Source of the DNA: Clostridia bacterium
GTDB lineage: Bacteria; Bacillota; Clostridia; Peptostreptococcales; Anaerovoracaceae
NCBI GenBank assembly: GCA_902363595.1
Contig: CABJAP010000012.1
Coordinates: 1-64,000 of the forward strand
DNA length: 64,000 nucleotides
Direction: 5' to 3'
This document shows positions 25,190 to 34,391 of this stretch, piece by piece. Each line of letters begins with the position of its first letter. The first letter of the stretch is position 1. The notes under the pieces are model-generated. The model saw only the letters and a program-made list of their open reading frames with translations, had not been told where the DNA came from and searched no databases. Made by a program: the position numbers and the translations under genes.

Positions 25190-26443
25190 ATGAAAGACAT
25201 TCAGTTTAAGCAAAATGGGAGATTCTTCTACGGATGGATCATTGTGATCGTCGGACTTTTTCTGATGACCTTTGCCTACGTTGGTTTTGTTTCGTTAACA
25301 AGCGTGTTCGTGCTGCCGGTTACGGAAGATTTGAATTTTGAACGGGGACAGTGGATGACCTACCTGACGATTCTTTCCCTGGCTTGTGTAATTTGTTCGC
25401 CTCTGCTGGGCAAACTGATGGGAAAGGGCAGATTGAAAATTTGGGTTGCCGTCTGCTGCCTGCTGGGATTCATCGGATATTTGGGTTTTTCAAGAGCGGA
25501 TTCTCTGACGGCCTTTTATCTATTCGCTCTCATCTTAGGCGTAGGCTTTGCGGGAACAGCGCCCATGCCGGTATCCATTCTCATTAACAAATGGTTCGGA
25601 GGAAAAGTCAGAGGAACGGCCACAGGCATCGCCTTTTTAGGAAGCGGATTGGGAGGTATGATTCTCTCGCCTATTCTCAATGGGGTTATCTCCGCTTACG
25701 GATGGAGAACTGGATATATTGCTCTGGGGATTGTATTCCTGGTTTTAATGGTGATTGTACTGGCTTTTGCCAACGATAATCCCCAGTCTAAGGGATTTGT
25801 CAGAATGGGAGAGGATGAAAGCGAAGCTGCCGCCGCAGCTATAGAAAAGCAAGGTAAAACACTTTCTGAGGCCATGCGCACGCCGGAATTTTATTTTGCT
25901 GTCTTATCGACCATTCTGGTGGTCCTGGCATCCAGCGCCATCTTGGCAAACTCGGTAGCCTACTTTGTGGGATGCGGTATCGGTGAAGCCAAAGCCGCAT
26001 CGCTCCATGGACTGCTGCTGGGTTCTCTCATTATCGGAAAGCCGGTTATGGGGGCCGTTACTGACCGATTCGGCATTCGGACAAGCTCAGTGCTGACCAC
26101 CATCATCTTTGCCGCTACCTTTGCTTCGCTGTTCATCATGCCCAACGCCGCAGGCGTGCTGGTATTCCTGGTAATCGCTTGCTACGGCCTGGGCGGACCG
26201 ACCATTACAGTGATTCCGCCGCTGATGGTAAACGGTCTCTTCGGAGACAAGGATTACGGGACTTTGGTAGGTGTTATGAACATGGCCACAAGTATCGGCG
26301 GGGCCTTCGGCGGTATGGTTGCTGCCAGAGTTTACGACATGACAGGCAGCTACGCCAGCTTTTGGGTTGTGGCTTGCATCGCAGTCATCTGCGCCGCCGT
26401 ACTCAGGTTCATTGCCTTCAGACTGCATGACTCCCGGCTATAA
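25190..26443 (+). CDS. MFS transporter
   Basis: A 417-residue major facilitator with 12 predicted helices. The opening GWIIVIVGLFLM and the region around GFAGTAPMPVSILINKWF resemble the oxalate/formate antiporter and monocarboxylate branch of the superfamily. The ATG at 25190 follows GAAGGAGG. It is preceded by a sigma-54 promoter and followed by a sigma-54 activator, so it probably imports a substrate handled by the M20 amidohydrolase at 28185. Confidence 0.87.
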   Translation: MKDIQFKQNGRFFYGWIIVIVGLFLMTFAYVGFVSLTSVFVLPVTEDLNFERGQWMTYLTILSLACVICSPLLGKLMGKGRLKIWVAVCCLLGFIGYLGFSRADSLTAFYLFALILGVGFAGTAPMPVSILINKWFGGKVRGTATGIAFLGSGLGGMILSPILNGVISAYGWRTGYIALGIVFLVLMVIVLAFANDNPQSKGFVRMGEDESEAAAAAIEKQGKTLSEAMRTPEFYFAVLSTILVVLASSAILANSVAYFVGCGIGEAKAASLHGLLLGSLIIGKPVMGAVTDRFGIRTSSVLTTIIFAATFASLFIMPNAAGVLVFLVIACYGLGGPTITVIPPLMVNGLFGDKDYGTLVGVMNMATSIGGAFGGMVAARVYDMTGSYASFWVVACIAVICAAVLRFIAFRLHDSRL

Positions 26444-26526
26444 TAAAGATTTGTCAAGGTCTGGTTAGCGGTTTTGAAAATGCCGGCATCTGATATATAA
26501 TAAAAGGATAGCAGGAGGAAACGCGT

Positions 26527-27981
26527 ATGAGTGATCAGAACATGGACTGCCGCCAGCTGCTTGACAAGCTGGCGCAGCTGCTGGAAATGGAAAAAGACGC
26601 GCAGCCGGAAGACATTTACCGGACGTGCGAAAAGATCAAGCAGGAAAGGGATACCTATTTTCTGGCCATGGATAATTGCCTGGACAGCTTCCACGTTACG
26701 GACCGGGACGGAAACATCATCTTTGTCAATAAGACCTTTGAGAGGCGTTCCAAAACTTCTAAAGATTTTATCCTTGGAAAAAGTGTGACGGAGATGGAGG
26801 AGCTGGGATTTTACCGGCCTTCCGCCGTCCGCATCGCTCTGCGTGAAGGAAGGCCGATCACAATGGTGCAGGCCGGTCCGGGCGGGGATGCCATTGTAAC
26901 GGCTACCCCTATCAAAGATGCGGACGGGCAGGCGGTTATGTGCGTCAGCAACGCCAGGTTTACTGATGAGTTGGAACTGCTGGATAAGTATTATCGCGGC
27001 AGAAACAAGCAGCCGGATTATGATGAAAAATCCATAGTTACCAAGAACGCAGAAGTGGCAAAGCTCTACGAATCGGCTCGGCAGGTAGCAAAGGCGGATT
27101 CCAGCATTTTAATAACAGGAGAGACGGGAACCGGCAAAAGTATGCTGGCAAAATATATTCATGACAACAGTCAAAGGGCGAAAGGAAAATTCATTGAGCT
27201 CAATTGCGCTGCAATTCCGGAAAACCTGATCGAATCCGAACTCTTCGGCTACGAGTCGGGAGCTTTTACGGGAGCGAAAAAAGGAGGGAAGCCCGGCCTT
27301 TTTGAAATGGCGGACGGCGGAAGTCTTTTCCTGGATGAAATCGGTGACATGCCGCTGAACTTACAGGTCAAATTGCTCCATGCCATTCAAAACCGCATAA
27401 TTACAAGAATCGGCGGAACGGCAGAAAAGCCTGTGAATGTGAGGATTATTACGGCAACCAATAAAAACTTAGAAAAGCTGGTGGAAGAAGGGCTGTTCCG
27501 CAGCGACTTATATTATCGCATCCATGTAGTTCCTTTGCATATGCCGGCTCTGCGCCAGCGAAAGGAAGATATCGATGAACTGGTGAAATCGTTTCTACAG
27601 CTGTTCAACAACCGCTACGGGAGCCAGGTGGAAATCGTCGATGAGGCCCTGGAAATGCTCAATGAATATCGCTGGCCGGGCAATATCCGGGAGCTGGAAA
27701 ATCTAATCGAGCGTCTTGTGGTCACTAATCGTACCGGCGTCATTGATGAAGAAACGCTGCCCAATCATATTAAGATTATGACCGACGGGCCTCAGGCGGA
27801 TGTGCAGGTAAACCGGATTATACCGCTGCGGCAGGCACTGGAACAAGTGGAAGCTCAGCTGATCCATATGACCTTCCAAGAATACCCCAGTACCTATAAG
27901 GCCGCCAAAGCCTTAGGCATCAGTCAGTCGGGGGCCAGCAGAAAATTTTTAAAATACCAAAATCAGGAGCCTCATAAATAA
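26527..27981 (+). CDS. Sigma-54 dependent activator with PAS domain
   Basis: A 484-residue enhancer-binding protein. A PAS sensor domain covers about residues 40-150 ([18 protein letters not shown]), the AAA+ domain has Walker A GETGTGKS near 198-205, the sigma-54 contacting GAFTGA near 245 and Walker [12 protein letters not shown], and a short TyrR-like helix-turn-helix closes the protein ([18 protein letters not shown]). There is no receiver domain, so a small ligand or redox signal is likely. Start ATG follows AGGAGG. Flanking sigma-54 promoters at 25107 and 28113 identify its probable targets. Confidence 0.92.
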   Translation: MSDQNMDCRQLLDKLAQLLEMEKDAQPEDIYRTCEKIKQERDTYFLAMDNCLDSFHVTDRDGNIIFVNKTFERRSKTSKDFILGKSVTEMEELGFYRPSAVRIALREGRPITMVQAGPGGDAIVTATPIKDADGQAVMCVSNARFTDELELLDKYYRGRNKQPDYDEKSIVTKNAEVAKLYESARQVAKADSSILITGETGTGKSMLAKYIHDNSQRAKGKFIELNCAAIPENLIESELFGYESGAFTGAKKGGKPGLFEMADGGSLFLDEIGDMPLNLQVKLLHAIQNRIITRIGGTAEKPVNVRIITATNKNLEKLVEEGLFRSDLYYRIHVVPLHMPALRQRKEDIDELVKSFLQLFNNRYGSQVEIVDEALEMLNEYRWPGNIRELENLIERLVVTNRTGVIDEETLPNHIKIMTDGPQADVQVNRIIPLRQALEQVEAQLIHMTFQEYPSTYKAAKALGISQSGASRKFLKYQNQEPHK

Positions 27982-27996
27982 CCCAAAATTGGATTG

Positions 27997-28016
27997 GCGA
28001 CCCATCTGCGGGTTGC
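27997..28016 (+). promoter_or_regulatory. Candidate activator-binding dyad 1
   Basis: GCGACCC-N6-GGGTTGC, a near-perfect dyad about 115 bases upstream of the -24/-12 promoter at 28113. A second copy of the same pattern sits at 28076-28095. Position and repetition fit an upstream activating site. Confidence 0.45.
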
Positions 28017-28075
28017 TGGAAAAAAGGTTGTGTTTTCAGACAATTTGAAAGCACAGAGCAAAAAAACAAAGAAAA

Positions 28076-28095
28076 GTGACCCTTTTTTGGGTTGC
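28076..28095 (+). promoter_or_regulatory. Candidate activator-binding dyad 2
   Basis: GTGACCC-N6-GGGTTGC repeats the dyad of 27997-28016, 79 bases further on. It also lies in the core of a longer imperfect A/T-flanked hairpin (about 28057-28112), so it may instead be the terminator of the activator gene, or serve both roles. Confidence 0.4.
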
Positions 28096-28112
28096 TTTTT
28101 CTGTTTTTTGCT

Positions 28113-28128
28113 TGGCACGAGACTTGCT
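28113..28128 (+). promoter_or_regulatory. Sigma-54 promoter for M20 gene
   Basis: TGGCACGAGACTTGCT matches the -24/-12 consensus at every invariant base, with GG at 28114-28115 and GC at 28126-28127. It lies 57 bases before the start of the M20 gene. Confidence 0.92.
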
Positions 28129-28184
28129 CTATATATAAGCGGGATAAACAATTTCACAAATTTATCTGAATTAGAGGAAATCTT

Positions 28185-29585
28185 ATGGAAACAAAAAAAA
28201 CAATATGTGATTGGATTGATGAAAACAAGGATGAAGTATTTGCCATTTCCGATTATTTGTGGGAGCATCCGGAATTATCTATGCAGGAATATGAGGCCAG
28301 TCAAAAAGTTGCCGATCTACTGGAAAAATACGGATTCTTAGTAAACAGAGGCGTAGCCGGGCTGCCTACTGCTTTTGCGGCTGAATACGGGAGCGGTAAA
28401 CCGGTGCTGGCTTTCAGCTCCGAATATGATGCTCTGCCGGCCTTATCGCAGAATAAGGATTCCGTTGTCCGCGATCCGGTTATTGACATGGCGCCGGGCC
28501 ATGGCTGCGGACATAATCTGATGGCGGTCGGCGGAGTGCTGGCAGCTATCGCTTTGCAGCGCTGTATGATTGAGCAGGGCCTTGCGGGAACGATTAAGGT
28601 CTTTGGAACCCCGGCGGAGGAACTGTGCATCGGCAAGCCTTTTATGGCGCGTGGGGGCCTTTTTGAAGGGGTGGATGCCTTTCTCGATTGGCATCCCAGC
28701 CATCGAAACAGGGCTGCCGCCTGCGATACAAACGCCTACTTTAATGTAAAATACCATTTTTCAGGGGTCAGCGCCCACGGCAACGCCCCTTGGAATGGGC
28801 GCAGCTCTCTCGACGGCGCCATGCTGATGGGACATGCGGTGGAAATGCTGCGGGAGCATATCGAGCCGGGGAGCAAGGATTCACCGACAACCCTTAATTA
28901 CGCCTTTCCCGATGTGGGAAACAGCTTCCCCAACGTGGTGCCCGCGAGTACGGTTATCTGGTGCGTAGGACGAATGAAAAACGCAGAAATGGCGGCAGAT
29001 GTTCTGTCCAGGCTGGATGCCTGCGCAAAAGGGTGCGCCCAGGCCACAGGAACCACAGTAAAAGAAGAAGTGATTACCGCGACCCACGATATGATCCCTA
29101 ATTTATGTTTGGGGCAGCTGATAGAAGAAAATCTGCGTTATGTTGGTGCGCCTGCCTATTCGTCCGAAGATCAAGAGGATGCGAAGAAAATTCAAAAGGC
29201 AATGAATGCAAAGGAGACTGGGTACAGCGGCAAGATTGAGCATACGGTACTCAGCAGTCAGCCGGTCACCGATTCTTCCGAATACAGTTGGTTCGCGCCG
29301 ATCGCCTTTTTAAATGTAGCGTTGGCTCCATCTGAGGATGCCGGATGGCACAGCTGGACATCCTGTAAATTCGCCGGAAGTTCGGTGGGAAAACGGGTTT
29401 TGGAAACCGCAGGGAAAATATTGGCTCTCGCGGGGTATGATCTGCTTACAAAACCGGAGATTTTGCAGGAGGCAAAGGCAGAATTAAAAGAGCGTTTGTG
29501 CGGCAAACCTTATCAAAGTCTGCTGCCGGAGAACGCCAAGCCGGATTTGACTACCAATAAGGCAGTTATGGAGAGGTTCCGATAA
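28185..29585 (+). CDS. M20-family amidohydrolase (AbgB-like)
   Basis: A 466-residue zinc-dependent amidohydrolase of the M20D/AbgB type. The metal-site segment PGHGCGHNLMAVGG is near residue 103 and ends with a Glu pair in GTPAEE near 147; the dimerisation domain occupies about 190-300. Family members cleave p-aminobenzoyl-glutamate or N-acyl amino acids. The ATG follows AGAGGAAATC. It is driven by the sigma-54 promoter at 28113, so it is probably expressed together with the MFS carrier to import and deacylate one compound. Confidence 0.87.
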   Translation: METKKTICDWIDENKDEVFAISDYLWEHPELSMQEYEASQKVADLLEKYGFLVNRGVAGLPTAFAAEYGSGKPVLAFSSEYDALPALSQNKDSVVRDPVIDMAPGHGCGHNLMAVGGVLAAIALQRCMIEQGLAGTIKVFGTPAEELCIGKPFMARGGLFEGVDAFLDWHPSHRNRAAACDTNAYFNVKYHFSGVSAHGNAPWNGRSSLDGAMLMGHAVEMLREHIEPGSKDSPTTLNYAFPDVGNSFPNVVPASTVIWCVGRMKNAEMAADVLSRLDACAKGCAQATGTTVKEEVITATHDMIPNLCLGQLIEENLRYVGAPAYSSEDQEDAKKIQKAMNAKETGYSGKIEHTVLSSQPVTDSSEYSWFAPIAFLNVALAPSEDAGWHSWTSCKFAGSSVGKRVLETAGKILALAGYDLLTKPEILQEAKAELKERLCGKPYQSLLPENAKPDLTTNKAVMERFR

Positions 29586-29631
29586 TCCTTCAAGGAAAAC
29601 GAGGCTGCCGCGTGAGGGTGTGCATTGAAAA

Positions 29632-29671
29632 ATTGCACTAACCATAATAAAAGCTGCAAAATTAGTGCAAT
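29632..29671. repeat. Hairpin with 10-bp perfect stem
   Basis: ATTGCACTAA (29632-29641) is an exact inverted repeat of TTAGTGCAAT (29662-29671), 20-base loop. Similar TTAGTG words occur in the inverted repeat at 53613-53735. Confidence 0.6.
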
Positions 29672-29679
29672 CATAGATG

Positions 29680-29735
29680 CCGGGCTGCGCTGCGAAACGC
29701 TTTTCACAGGGCAGCCCCCGTTTTCATTTAATAAA
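29680..29735 (+). terminator. Terminator after M20 gene
   Basis: CGGGCTGC pairs with GCAGCCCCCG with a small inner helix (GCGAAACGC), followed by GTTTTCATTT. Confidence 0.6.
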
Positions 29736-29833
29736 TCGTTTGTTCGCTCTTATGCGGCGCTATCAGCCCCGCAGCGATTACATATTGAACGCTTTAATAA
29801 TCCAATAAAACGTATGTATAATTCAGAATTGCG

Positions 29834-30127
29834 CTATTCTTCTCTGGAACTTTCTTCCATTGCGTGCTTTTCCGCTAAAACGCGTTCATACTCCGCAAAA
29901 ATCGCTTCCTTAATCTTATTCCTTGTTTCAGAGACCAGAGGGTGGGCAATATCGCGGAAGTCTCCTTCTCCCATCTTTCTGCTGGGCATCGCGATGAACA
30001 ATCCGTTCTGTCCTTCGATGATTTTGATATCATGCACCACAAATTCATCATCAAAGGTAATCGATACGACCGCTTTCATTTTTCCTTCGTCATTGACTTT
30101 TCTTACTCTTACATCAGTAATATTCAT
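29834..30127 (-). CDS. spoVG: Septation/sporulation regulator SpoVG
   Basis: A 97-residue SpoVG protein, normal length. The opening [11 protein letters not shown], the [16 protein letters not shown] core and the [14 protein letters not shown] helix are highly characteristic. SpoVG is a small nucleic-acid-binding protein that affects septation and sporulation in Bacillus. It follows purR on the same strand, as in Bacillus, though yabJ is missing between them, and has its own promoter at 30198-30226. Confidence 0.96.
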   Translation of the reverse strand: MNITDVRVRKVNDEGKMKAVVSITFDDEFVVHDIKIIEGQNGLFIAMPSRKMGEGDFRDIAHPLVSETRNKIKEAIFAEYERVLAEKHAMEESSREE

Positions 30128-30197
30128 TCTTTGTTACCACCCTTTCATGCTCAAACTCATTCTGACAAACGCTGTGCACATAAATACACTTAGTAAT

Positions 30198-30226
30198 ATT
30201 ATACATGAAATGGAATACGTTTACAA
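30198..30226 (-). promoter_or_regulatory. spoVG promoter
   Basis: On the minus strand TTGTAA (30226-30221) and TATAAT (30203-30198) are 17 bases apart, 70 bases before the spoVG start. Confidence 0.65.
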
Positions 30227-30234
30227 GGAACTAT

Positions 30235-31044
30235 TTAAAAAATCTGACTATTTGGAAAAACTTCTACGGTTTTATGCTCTTCATCCACATGTCCCAGGTA
30301 GACCAGGGGGATGTAATCAGCAATCTTTTTCTTTTCCGGCGCGATGTTGGCAATGGCGACGCCGATCCCCACTACCTGGGTTTCAAATTCAGATAAAATA
30401 TCACTGATTCCTTTTACGCTGCCGCCGCCCCGCATAAAATCGTCGATGATCAATGCCCGGCATCCGCTGAGAGCTGCCCGCTTGGATATGGACATTTTCT
30501 GCATGCGCTCCGAAGAACCGGAGAGGTAATTGATGCTCATGGTGGCACCTTCGGAAATTTTTGCTTCCCGCCGGACAACGACAGAAGGGAGGTTAAGAAA
30601 TTCAGCTGTTTTCAGAGCAAGAGGGATACCTTTCGTCTCGATAGTCACAATGTAGTCGGCTCCGCAGTTTCTGAATTTACGGGCGAAAATCTGAGCCATT
30701 TCTTTGACCATCACCGGATCGAACATGATATCCGATGTATATAAAAAACCGCCGCCAAGCACCCGGTTTTCTTCTCCCAGCTTCCGGCAGAGCTTTTCTT
30801 GAAATTGCAGTCCTTTTTCTTTTGAAATAAAAGGAACATAACGGACTCCACCCGCGGCTCCCGAGATCGTTTCCACCAGGCCAAGCCCAGTGAACTCTGC
30901 AATTTCCCGTGCGGCTGCGATGTCCTCGCTGATGCTGGACTTGGCGGCGGAGAACAAATCACAGAACTCATTAAGAGAGAAAATTTTGTTAGGCGAATTG
31001 GAAATAATCTCCATCAGCGCGCCTACTCTCTGGCTTCTTTTCAT
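30235..31044 (-). CDS. purR: Pur operon repressor PurR
   Basis: A 269-residue PurR of the Gram-positive type: N-terminal winged helix (MKRSQRVGALMEIIS, then FSLNEFCDLFSAAKSSISED) and a PRTase-like domain with the PRPP motif LIIDDFMRGGGS near residue 202. PRPP is the inducer that releases PurR from DNA. The open frame extends far upstream, but the ATG at 31044 follows AGGAGGAAAG. Two PurBox-like sequences cover its promoter, indicating autoregulation. It is divergent from murC. Confidence 0.94.
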   Translation of the reverse strand: MKRSQRVGALMEIISNSPNKIFSLNEFCDLFSAAKSSISEDIAAAREIAEFTGLGLVETISGAAGGVRYVPFISKEKGLQFQEKLCRKLGEENRVLGGGFLYTSDIMFDPVMVKEMAQIFARKFRNCGADYIVTIETKGIPLALKTAEFLNLPSVVVRREAKISEGATMSINYLSGSSERMQKMSISKRAALSGCRALIIDDFMRGGGSVKGISDILSEFETQVVGIGVAIANIAPEKKKIADYIPLVYLGHVDEEHKTVEVFPNSQIF

Positions 31045-31057
31045 TAGGCTTTCCTCC

Positions 31058-31118
31058 TGAAATTCGAACGTATATGGCGTATATATTAGATAATATTCGT
31101 TTTTTATTTTTTTGTCAA
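31058..31118 (-). promoter_or_regulatory. purR promoter with two PurBox-like sites
   Basis: On the minus strand TTGACA (31118-31113) and TATTAT (31095-31090) are 17 bases apart. A box AAATTCGAACGTA lies on the plus strand near 31060-31072, and AAAAACGAATATT on the minus strand over the -10 (about 31103-31091). Both fit the AWWWCCGAACWWT PurBox with two mismatches each, facing each other. Confidence 0.6.
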
Positions 31119-31261
31119 TTATAACGCATTTTTTTGTACAATTATGGTATACTATATTCACCATTTTGATACAATGCTGCGTAGCGGGTGGATCTTGGGA
31201 AAGATACTCGCTGAGGCCTGTATCAAACAATCAGCTTATCATGACTAGGGAGGAAAAGACA

Positions 31262-32650
31262 ATGGTGAGATTATCTGACTGTAGGCAGATACATTGCATT
31301 GGGATTGGGGGCATTGGCCTTTCCGCCATTGCTGAAATTTTAATATCCAGAGGGTACAAAGTCACTGGATCGGATATGCGGGAAAGTGACATTACCGAAA
31401 GGCTCATGAAAGATGGAGCCAATATATTTTTAGGCCATAGAGAAAAGAACGTAGAAGGAGCGGACCTGGTCGTCTACTCCGCCGCAGTAGGAGCAGAGAA
31501 TCCTGAGCTGGCAAAAGCCAGGGAACTGGGCATTCCTACCGCATCCAGGGCGGAAATCCTGGGACTTCTCATGAGTGAGTATGAAAACAGCATCGCTATT
31601 TCAGGAACTCACGGGAAAACTACGACAACCTCTATGGTTTCTTTAATTCTAAAAAATGCCGATGAGGATCCGACGATCCTGGTAGGCGGCAACCTGCCGG
31701 AAATCGGCGGCAACGTCCAGGTCGGCGCCAGTGAGCATTTCGTAACGGAAGCCTGCGAATATATGGACAGTTTTCTATCCCTGCGGCCCAAGATCGAAAT
31801 CATTCTCAACATCGACTCCGATCACTTGGATTACTTTAAAGATATTGAGCACATTGCCAATTCCTTTGAAAAATTCGCATCTCTGGTGCCGGAGAACGGA
31901 ACCATCATCGCATATGATGCCAACCCGTTTGTAAAAAGCGTTGTCAAGGATATGCCCAATGTGCTGACCTTCGGCTTTAACGAAAGCTGCGATTACTATG
32001 TCAGCGATATTACTTTCAACGCTGACGGTATGCCGGATTTCAATGTCAATCACGGCGGTAAAGTGCTCTGCCGCATCCAGTTGTCCATTCCGGGAGAACA
32101 CAATATTTTAAATGCGCTGGCCGCTTTTGCATGCTGCCACATTTTGGGCGTAAAGGCGGATCAGATCGCCGCCACCCTGGAAAACTTCACCGGAACTCAG
32201 CGGCGGTTCGATGTTCTGGGAATCACCAGCCATGGCATCAAGATCATCGATGATTACGCGCACCATCCCACCGAGATCAAAGCCACGCTTTCTGCGGTGA
32301 AAAATATGCGGCACAATCATATGTGGTGTCTCTTTCAGCCCCACACCTATACCAGAACTATGGCCCTCTTCGACGAATTCGCCCAATCCTTTGAAGCGGC
32401 CGATAAAGTCGTACTGGCGGAAATCTATGCCGCACGAGAAAAGAACATTTACAAGATCAGTTCAAAAGGATTGGTGGGCAAGATCAAAGAAGCTTACCCG
32501 GAAAAAGATGCCTATTTCTTCGAAGACTTTGAAGAAATCGCCAACTTTGTTTATAATAACGCCGAACCCGGCGATCTGGTCATCACCATGGGAGCCGGTG
32601 ACATTTATAAGGTGGGCGAACTGATTTTGGAAAAGGATCAGAAATTCTAA
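31262..32650 (+). CDS. murC: UDP-N-acetylmuramate-L-alanine ligase
   Basis: A 462-residue cytoplasmic Mur ligase that adds the first alanine of the peptidoglycan stem peptide. The Rossmann segment IHCIGIGGIGLSAIAE opens the protein, the P-loop SGTHGKTTTT is near residue 114, and the DDYAHHPTEIKATL block marks the C-terminal domains. The open frame extends upstream, but the ATG at 31262 follows AGGGAGGAAAAG. It heads the run murC-glmU'-prs-pth-mfd. Confidence 0.96.
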   Translation: MVRLSDCRQIHCIGIGGIGLSAIAEILISRGYKVTGSDMRESDITERLMKDGANIFLGHREKNVEGADLVVYSAAVGAENPELAKARELGIPTASRAEILGLLMSEYENSIAISGTHGKTTTTSMVSLILKNADEDPTILVGGNLPEIGGNVQVGASEHFVTEACEYMDSFLSLRPKIEIILNIDSDHLDYFKDIEHIANSFEKFASLVPENGTIIAYDANPFVKSVVKDMPNVLTFGFNESCDYYVSDITFNADGMPDFNVNHGGKVLCRIQLSIPGEHNILNALAAFACCHILGVKADQIAATLENFTGTQRRFDVLGITSHGIKIIDDYAHHPTEIKATLSAVKNMRHNHMWCLFQPHTYTRTMALFDEFAQSFEAADKVVLAEIYAAREKNIYKISSKGLVGKIKEAYPEKDAYFFEDFEEIANFVYNNAEPGDLVITMGAGDIYKVGELILEKDQKF

Positions 32651-32667
32651 AGCGTTTAGGGGGATTT

Positions 32668-33369
32668 ATGAATTTACAAGAATATGAAGCAATGGAGAAA
32701 AAACGCCTTGAAATCAATCTCAGGCATATGGAGAACGGTGTCAACTTCGTTGACCTTAAGGCGGCCTATATCGACGAAACAGTAGAAATCGGAACTGGAA
32801 CCACCATTTACCCTTGCGTTGTGCTGGAGGGAAATGTTAAAATCGGTGAGGATTGTACCATCGGCCAGAATACCCGAATCGTGGACTCGGAAATCGGAAA
32901 GGGAACGGTGATTCAAAGTTCCGTGATCATGGAGAGCAAGGTGGGCAATGAGACAAAGGTCGGTCCTTTTGCTTATCTGAGACCGGGAAGCGATATCGGC
33001 AGCAACTGTAAAGTCGGCGATTTCGTAGAAATTAAAAATTCATCCATGGGGGACGGAGCAAAAGCCTCCCATCTTACTTATGTGGGCGATTCGGATGTGG
33101 GAAAGAACGTAAATCTGGGCTGCGGCGTGGTATTTGTCAATTATGACGGCAGTCAGAAATACCGCTCCACGGTAAAAGACGGAGCTTTCATTGGCTGCAA
33201 CAGCAATCTGGTTTCGCCGGTGACGATTGAAGAAGGCGCCTATGTAGCGGCAGGAAGCACGGTTACCCATGATGTGCCCGGCGGCGCACTTTACGTAGCC
33301 AGGCCCAAACCCAGAACATTGGAAGGCTGGGTCGAAAAAAGAGGAATACTGAATAAGAAGAAAAAATAG
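32668..33369 (+). CDS. GlmU acetyltransferase half only
   Basis: A 233-residue left-handed beta-helix protein matching the C-terminal half of GlmU. It keeps the acetyltransferase site: AYLRPGS, VEIKNSS, SHLTYVGD and VNYDG. The N-terminal uridyltransferase domain (usual G-x-G-T-(R/S)-M loop and about 220 residues) is missing, and the frame starts cleanly with a site GGGGG at 32659 and a short linker, so this is not a frameshift. It should acetylate GlcN-1-P; the uridylation step must come from another gene. The position between murC and prs is that of full glmU in Bacillus. Confidence 0.85.
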   Translation: MNLQEYEAMEKKRLEINLRHMENGVNFVDLKAAYIDETVEIGTGTTIYPCVVLEGNVKIGEDCTIGQNTRIVDSEIGKGTVIQSSVIMESKVGNETKVGPFAYLRPGSDIGSNCKVGDFVEIKNSSMGDGAKASHLTYVGDSDVGKNVNLGCGVVFVNYDGSQKYRSTVKDGAFIGCNSNLVSPVTIEEGAYVAAGSTVTHDVPGGALYVARPKPRTLEGWVEKRGILNKKKK

Positions 33370-33420
33370 AAAACATATTGCCAAACGATTAGTAGGAGAA
33401 AGAAGAGGTAAAAAGTACAG

Positions 33421-34371
33421 ATGAAGAATGGAGCGTTTTCAGATTACAAAGTATTTGCAGGAAATTCACACTTGGAACTGGCGGAAGAAATTGCATCGAT
33501 TATGGGCAAACCCCTTGGAAAAGCTACTGTAACCAAATTCAGCGACGGTGAGATTTCCGTAAACCTGTGGGAGACAGTTAGAGGCATCGATACTTACATC
33601 GTCCAGTCTACTTGCGATCCGGTCAACAACAACCTGATGGAGATCCTGATCATGATCGATGCCATGAAGCGGGCTTCCGCAGGAAGAATCAATGCGGTTA
33701 TCCCTTATTACGGCTATGCCAGACAAGACCGCAAAGCAAAGGCCAGAGATCCGATCACGGCAAAGCTGGTAGCTAACCTTCTCATGGCAGCCGGCGCAGA
33801 CCGTGTTTTGACCATGGACCTTCATGCGGCGCAGATTCAGGGATATTTTGACATCCCAGTGGACCATCTGGTGGGTCTTCCGATCCTCATCAAGTATTTT
33901 AAAGAAAAAGCAATGGATGATATTGTAATCGTATCTCCGGACCACGGCAGTGTAACCAGAGCCAGAAGTATGGCAGAGCCCCTCAATGCTCCCATCGCCA
34001 TCGTCGATAAACGGCGTCCGGAACCCAACAAGAGTGAAATCATGAATATTATCGGAGATATTGAAGGCAAGAACTGTATTCTGGTAGACGACATGATCGA
34101 TACCGCCGGCACCATCACCAACGCTGCCAACGCCCTCAAAGATCTGGGCGCCAAGAGCGTGGTCGCCTGCGCTACCCACCCGATTCTTTCCGGTCCGGCA
34201 AAGGAGAGACTGGAATCCTCCGCCATCGAGGAATTGGTACTCCTCAATACCGTTCCCATTCCAGAGGAAAGAAGAATCAGCAAAATGAAGATGCTGTCGG
34301 TCGCGCCGCTCTTTGCAGAGGCGATGACGAGGGTATTCACCAACGACTCCATCAGCCGGCTCTTCGACTAA
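33421..34371 (+). CDS. prs: Ribose-phosphate pyrophosphokinase
   Basis: A 316-residue PRPP synthetase (ribose 5-phosphate + ATP to PRPP + AMP). The divalent-metal and flexible-loop segments are present ([28 protein letters not shown]), as is the PRPP-binding [14 protein letters not shown] is the substrate of purine synthesis and the signal for PurR encoded nearby. Ribosome site AAGAGGT at 33406-33412. Confidence 0.97.
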   Translation: MKNGAFSDYKVFAGNSHLELAEEIASIMGKPLGKATVTKFSDGEISVNLWETVRGIDTYIVQSTCDPVNNNLMEILIMIDAMKRASAGRINAVIPYYGYARQDRKAKARDPITAKLVANLLMAAGADRVLTMDLHAAQIQGYFDIPVDHLVGLPILIKYFKEKAMDDIVIVSPDHGSVTRARSMAEPLNAPIAIVDKRRPEPNKSEIMNIIGDIEGKNCILVDDMIDTAGTITNAANALKDLGAKSVVACATHPILSGPAKERLESSAIEELVLLNTVPIPEERRISKMKMLSVAPLFAEAMTRVFTNDSISRLFD

Positions 34372-34391
34372 GACAAAGGAGCAGCAGATCC

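Noticed and set aside
29625..30407. Long plus-strand frame of 260 residues
   Set aside because: Antisense to spoVG and the end of purR, and contains a terminator.
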